A stretch of 45,818 nucleotides of DNA from Serratia sp. H1w (lineage in GTDB: Bacteria > Pseudomonadota > Gammaproteobacteria > Enterobacterales > Enterobacteriaceae). A program made the position numbers and the translations under genes. Shown here piece after piece: positions 42,883-45,818 of the stretch. The stretch is from positions 1 through 45,818 of the forward strand of contig NZ_AYMQ01000073.1 in assembly GCF_000633355.1 (NCBI RefSeq), given 5' to 3'. The notes under the pieces are model-generated. The model ran no database searches. It was not told the origin of the DNA and was given only the letters and a program-made list of their open reading frames with translations. How positions within the stretch are numbered: the stretch's first letter is position 1; each line of letters opens with the position of its first letter.

Positions 42883-44430
42883 TCAGATGAAATAATCCGG
42901 ATATTCCCGCTCTAACAGGGCACGCAGTTGCTGGCGATCCAATCCTTCTACCTGTCGAATAAACTCCTCTGCCGGGATCTTCTTCTTCGCCCGGGAAAGC
43001 CCGTGCTGGCTGAGCAGCGAGATATCATCGCGCGTGAGATAGAAATTCACCTTGATGTAATCCAACTGATAATACTTCAGGTAGCTGGAGATCTTGTTGG
43101 TGAAGGTAATCAGCAAATCAAACGGGATCTGTTCGAGCGTGTGCAATTCATTGATATTAACGTAGCCAACAATCTCAATATGGAAGTGTGACTTTAGCAC
43201 CTCCTTGAAGTAGCCCACCTTACTTTCAGAAGAGTTGGTCACGATGATCACGCGTTTTTTCTGCTCGCTGTGGACTCGGTTTTGCAGCTCGTATTTCTTC
43301 AGGATCAACACCAGCGTGGACAGGTGTACCGTCGAAAAGATGGTCCGATAGTGCTGCGCGATGGGCGCGGTGGCTTGGGTGACGCCTTGATAGAGCAGCG
43401 CGTACCGGGTCTGCATCTGATGCAGCTTTTTATCGTCAAAGTAGAGATTGAATTTGTTTTGTACGATGCTCGCATAGATGAACTGGTAGATCTCGGCGAA
43501 GAAGGGTGAGCGGTTGTGAATTTCTGCCCGCAGCAGTGGGGTGAGACATTCACATAGCTGGCCAACGAGCGCGATCAATGTCGGGTCATAGATATCGAAC
43601 GGCCGCCAGGTATAGGTCAGGGATGAAATCAGCAGATCGAGAAAGCGATTTTCGTGCTCGTTTTCCAGCAAACCAAAGTCAGAGGACTGAATAAAGCTCA
43701 GGTTATCGCTGTGGGTGATGGTGTGCCCGCGCCGCATACGATGCAGCGCGATACTCATATACACCAGAAAGTATTTTTTGCTGTTATAACCCAGAGTGAT
43801 CCGCTGGCTGAGCCGTTGTTGATACAGCTCGGCGGCGGAATTGATTTCCGCTTGGCATGTCTTTAAGAACTGCGTGGCAATGGAGCGATTGATTGGTTCG
43901 TTGGCTTTGTGTGGCACCAGCAGATGATCTTCGCCGATCTCAATGGTTTTCAGGATCGTCAGGCAGATGGCGATGCGTAGCAGAATTTCGTCGCCATCCA
44001 GGCGCGACCCTTGTTTAGGAATGGCGGTAACGGAAAGGTGGTTGGCCTGCAAAAATGCCGACAGTGCCTGATTATCATTTTTGAGCGTGGTCGGGCTGAC
44101 GTTAAACTTGCGGTAATACTCGCTTTTGTTCACCACGTTTTGCAGGCACAGCGCCACGCTGAGATCTTTGACACGTTCTTCGGCGGTAGTGATATAGCGA
44201 TTAAACGGGACCTGTTCGAGAAAGGCGATATATTCCCGGTAACTGATCGCCGTAACGATCGCTTGCCCGTCCAGATGCAGGTGGAAATCTGGCTCCAGGA
44301 ACTCGTTGATTTCCTTCATTGAACGCTTTAGCGTCGACATGGTTTTGCCAAACCTGGCGGTGACATCCGCGATCGCGACAGGGCTGTGTTCCTGGAGATA
44401 TTTTAACAATGACAGGTCAAAACTGTTCAC
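42883..44430 (-). CDS. PRD-containing transcriptional regulator (BglG/LicR/Mga-like)
   Basis: 515 residues. N-terminal HTH (about 1-65, LLKYLQEHSPVAIADVTARF, GKTMSTLKRSM), a second HTH-like segment (NVSPTTLKNDNQALSAFLQ), then PTS-regulation-domain-like helical regions, and a C-terminal EIIB-like domain (from about 400) starting KKRVIIVTNSSESKVGYFKE, where the usual phospho-Cys is replaced by Ser. There is no CAT RNA-binding domain, so it is a DNA-binding activator of the LicR/MtlR/Mga class, not an antiterminator. It is convergent with the PTS operon, its probable target. AT-rich upstream region 44431-44537 has no other feature. Confidence 0.82.
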   Translation of the reverse strand: MNSFDLSLLKYLQEHSPVAIADVTARFGKTMSTLKRSMKEINEFLEPDFHLHLDGQAIVTAISYREYIAFLEQVPFNRYITTAEERVKDLSVALCLQNVVNKSEYYRKFNVSPTTLKNDNQALSAFLQANHLSVTAIPKQGSRLDGDEILLRIAICLTILKTIEIGEDHLLVPHKANEPINRSIATQFLKTCQAEINSAAELYQQRLSQRITLGYNSKKYFLVYMSIALHRMRRGHTITHSDNLSFIQSSDFGLLENEHENRFLDLLISSLTYTWRPFDIYDPTLIALVGQLCECLTPLLRAEIHNRSPFFAEIYQFIYASIVQNKFNLYFDDKKLHQMQTRYALLYQGVTQATAPIAQHYRTIFSTVHLSTLVLILKKYELQNRVHSEQKKRVIIVTNSSESKVGYFKEVLKSHFHIEIVGYVNINELHTLEQIPFDLLITFTNKISSYLKYYQLDYIKVNFYLTRDDISLLSQHGLSRAKKKIPAEEFIRQVEGLDRQQLRALLEREYPDYFI

Positions 44431-44537
44431 TAGGGCTTCTCAACGTCTGGTCTGAAGTCTCGGGTAGTGAACAGTATCGAAAATGTAGATTTTTGTCTGT
44501 GAGCTGGGCGGGGAAGAAGAGTAACCGCTAGGAGGGA

Positions 44538-45818
44538 TCATAGTGGTTCAACATGGCCAACCACCCGTGATATTTCCGGGAATTGAATTCTCAATTGCCG
44601 TTCGATATGGTCCACCGCATCGTGCACCGCTGAGATCGTCAAGTCCGGCAACGCCCGACAATGAAAATTCACAATCACGCCCTGCGATGTTTTTCTAGCC
44701 CGGATATCATGGATGTCTTGAACCAATCCGCTGTTTTCAGCCGATATCGTCAATGCCTGTTCAAACTTCGCCAGTTCGGCGTGCCCTACGTTCTGGCTGA
44801 CCAGCCAATCCAGCATCTGCGGTTCCAGGTGGGTTTCAATCTCGGTATTTTCGCCCAAGGTCTGGCGTAAATCATCCTCCACGTCGCTGGCAATATCATG
44901 CGCCTGCTCTACGCTGGCATTGGCTGAAACCAACAGATCCATGCCGATCGCCACACGATCCGTCAATTGTTGAAGTGAGAGACTTTGCACCACCGCCCCA
45001 TGGTTGGCGGCAAGCATGCGGATACGGGTGGCCAGATCTTCATCGCTTCTGGTTTGAGGGATAGCAATCACCCTCACTTCCGAGTTGGCATAGTGCTGTT
45101 CAAACTTGGTGGTTACGGCCTGCTTCAATGCCTTGATCCGCTCAAGCGGCAGTGACCGGCACACCCCGACGTTCACCTCGATAAACAACTTGGCTCCACC
45201 GTTACGTAGGCGAATATTCTCTGTAGACAACACCGCAGGGAAATCGTTAAGCATGATCGCGATTTCTTCCCGTGTGCCAGCAGGTGCGGTATCAATCAGG
45301 GAGTCAAATGAGCGTTTCCCCAGTTTCAATGCGGCAAGCAGGATAAAACAGGCCACTATCAGCGCCGCCAGCGCATCCGCACGGACAAAGCCAAATACGA
45401 CAAAAACCATGCCCAACAGCACCACGCCGGAAGACAGCATATCTGAGAAGAAATGCAGCGCGTCGGCCTCCAGAGCCGCGCTGTTGGTGGCTTTGGCCAC
45501 GCGGCTCAAGGCCCGGACACGGAAGAAGTCAACCACAATGGACACCACCAATACCGCAATCACTACTGGTGCAGCCACAATCTGGTTTGCCTCACCCATC
45601 AGGCTACTCACTGCTTCAAACATGATCCAGCCTGCGGCCGCCAATAGCAGCAGCATTTCAAACAGTGCGGCCAGATTCTCGACCTTGCCATGGCCGAAGT
45701 GATGATCGTCATCGGCCGGTTTATCACTGACGCGCACCGCCCACCAGGTGATACTAGTGGCAATAAAATCGGTAAATGAATGGATGCCTTCGGATATGGT
45801 AATGCCTCTAATTAGTTG
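44538..45818 (-). CDS. Cation diffusion facilitator (CDF) transporter, N-terminus cut by window end
   Basis: At least 427 codons; the frame stays open to the window edge, so the true start lies beyond it. Four or more membrane segments and CDF zinc/metal motifs: SEGIHSFTDF (first metal half-site in TM2, His/Asp), DDDHHFGHGKVE after TM2, and ALEADALHFFSDMLSS (HxxxD of TM5). The cytoplasmic part is unusually long: it seems to hold repeated CTD-like ferredoxin folds (LRNGGAKLFIEVNVGVCRS, VAIGMDLLVSANASVEQAHD, GVIVNFHCRALPDLTISAVH). An internal GTG at 45737 is not the start because homology continues upstream. Exporter of Zn, Co, Ni, Fe or Mn; the metal cannot be told. Confidence 0.88.
   Translation of the reverse strand, partial: QLIRGITISEGIHSFTDFIATSITWWAVRVSDKPADDDHHFGHGKVENLAALFEMLLLLAAAGWIMFEAVSSLMGEANQIVAAPVVIAVLVVSIVVDFFRVRALSRVAKATNSAALEADALHFFSDMLSSGVVLLGMVFVVFGFVRADALAALIVACFILLAALKLGKRSFDSLIDTAPAGTREEIAIMLNDFPAVLSTENIRLRNGGAKLFIEVNVGVCRSLPLERIKALKQAVTTKFEQHYANSEVRVIAIPQTRSDEDLATRIRMLAANHGAVVQSLSLQQLTDRVAIGMDLLVSANASVEQAHDIASDVEDDLRQTLGENTEIETHLEPQMLDWLVSQNVGHAELAKFEQALTISAENSGLVQDIHDIRARKTSQGVIVNFHCRALPDLTISAVHDAVDHIERQLRIQFPEISRVVGHVEPL

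Noticed and set aside
1-45818. CRISPR arrays, prophage genes, insertion sequences, toxin-antitoxin or restriction systems
   Set aside because: None was recognised on either strand; the only repeats are the short palindromes listed.

Overview
The window is enterobacterial chromosome, most likely Serratia (S. liquefaciens/proteamaculans/plymuthica type) or a close relative. Proteins were recognised from memory of E. coli families, not by database search. It opens with the last bases of a 5S rRNA, then tRNA-Asp(GTC) and tRNA-Trp(CCA). This is the end of an rrnC-type operon, and the E. coli order hdfR-maoP(yifE)-yifB-ilvLGMEDA-ilvY-ilvC follows. Two insertions break that order: a complete galactofuranose ABC transporter (ytfQRT-yjfF) between trpT and hdfR, and an MFS carrier between yifB and ilvL.

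9.6-19.5 kb is branched-chain amino acid biosynthesis: leader peptide and attenuator, acetohydroxyacid synthase II (large subunit intact, unlike K-12), ilvE, ilvD, ilvA, a DUF2461 gene, then divergent ilvY/ilvC with a visible LysR-type operator. 19.5-27.6 kb resembles the E. coli kdgK-yhjH-yhjG-yhjE-yhjD neighbourhood: KDG kinase with a near-consensus KdgR box, a small tautomerase, the flagellar c-di-GMP phosphodiesterase pdeH behind a perfect sigma-28 promoter, an AsmA-family protein, cdh, an MHS-type MFS transporter and a BrkB/YihY membrane protein.

27.9-30.8 kb holds a convergent rpfF/rpfR pair: a DSF-type fatty-acid signal synthase and its FI-PAS-GGDEF-EAL receptor. With pdeH and hdfR this gives the window a motility, c-di-GMP and quorum-sensing theme. 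Next come the periplasmic chaperone spy, then a UPF0261 (Tm-1-like) gene divergent from a TetR regulator, with a 20-bp palindromic operator next to its start codon.

34.2-37.4 kb carries an unusual signalling module: a BetR-HTH/receiver regulator converging on a hybrid histidine kinase, which is co-transcribed with a secreted molybdopterin-oxidoreductase-fold protein that has no cysteine. A GT9-like glycosyltransferase follows. 38.7-44.4 kb is a poorly described sugar locus: a PTS EIIBC permease, a fumarase/adenylosuccinate-lyase superfamily enzyme, a NagA-like deacetylase, and a convergent PRD regulator. This is the best candidate for an undescribed catabolic pathway. The window ends inside a cation-diffusion-facilitator transporter. 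Dispersed GC-rich palindromes occur at four gene ends, and one has been read into the end of the NagA-like protein.
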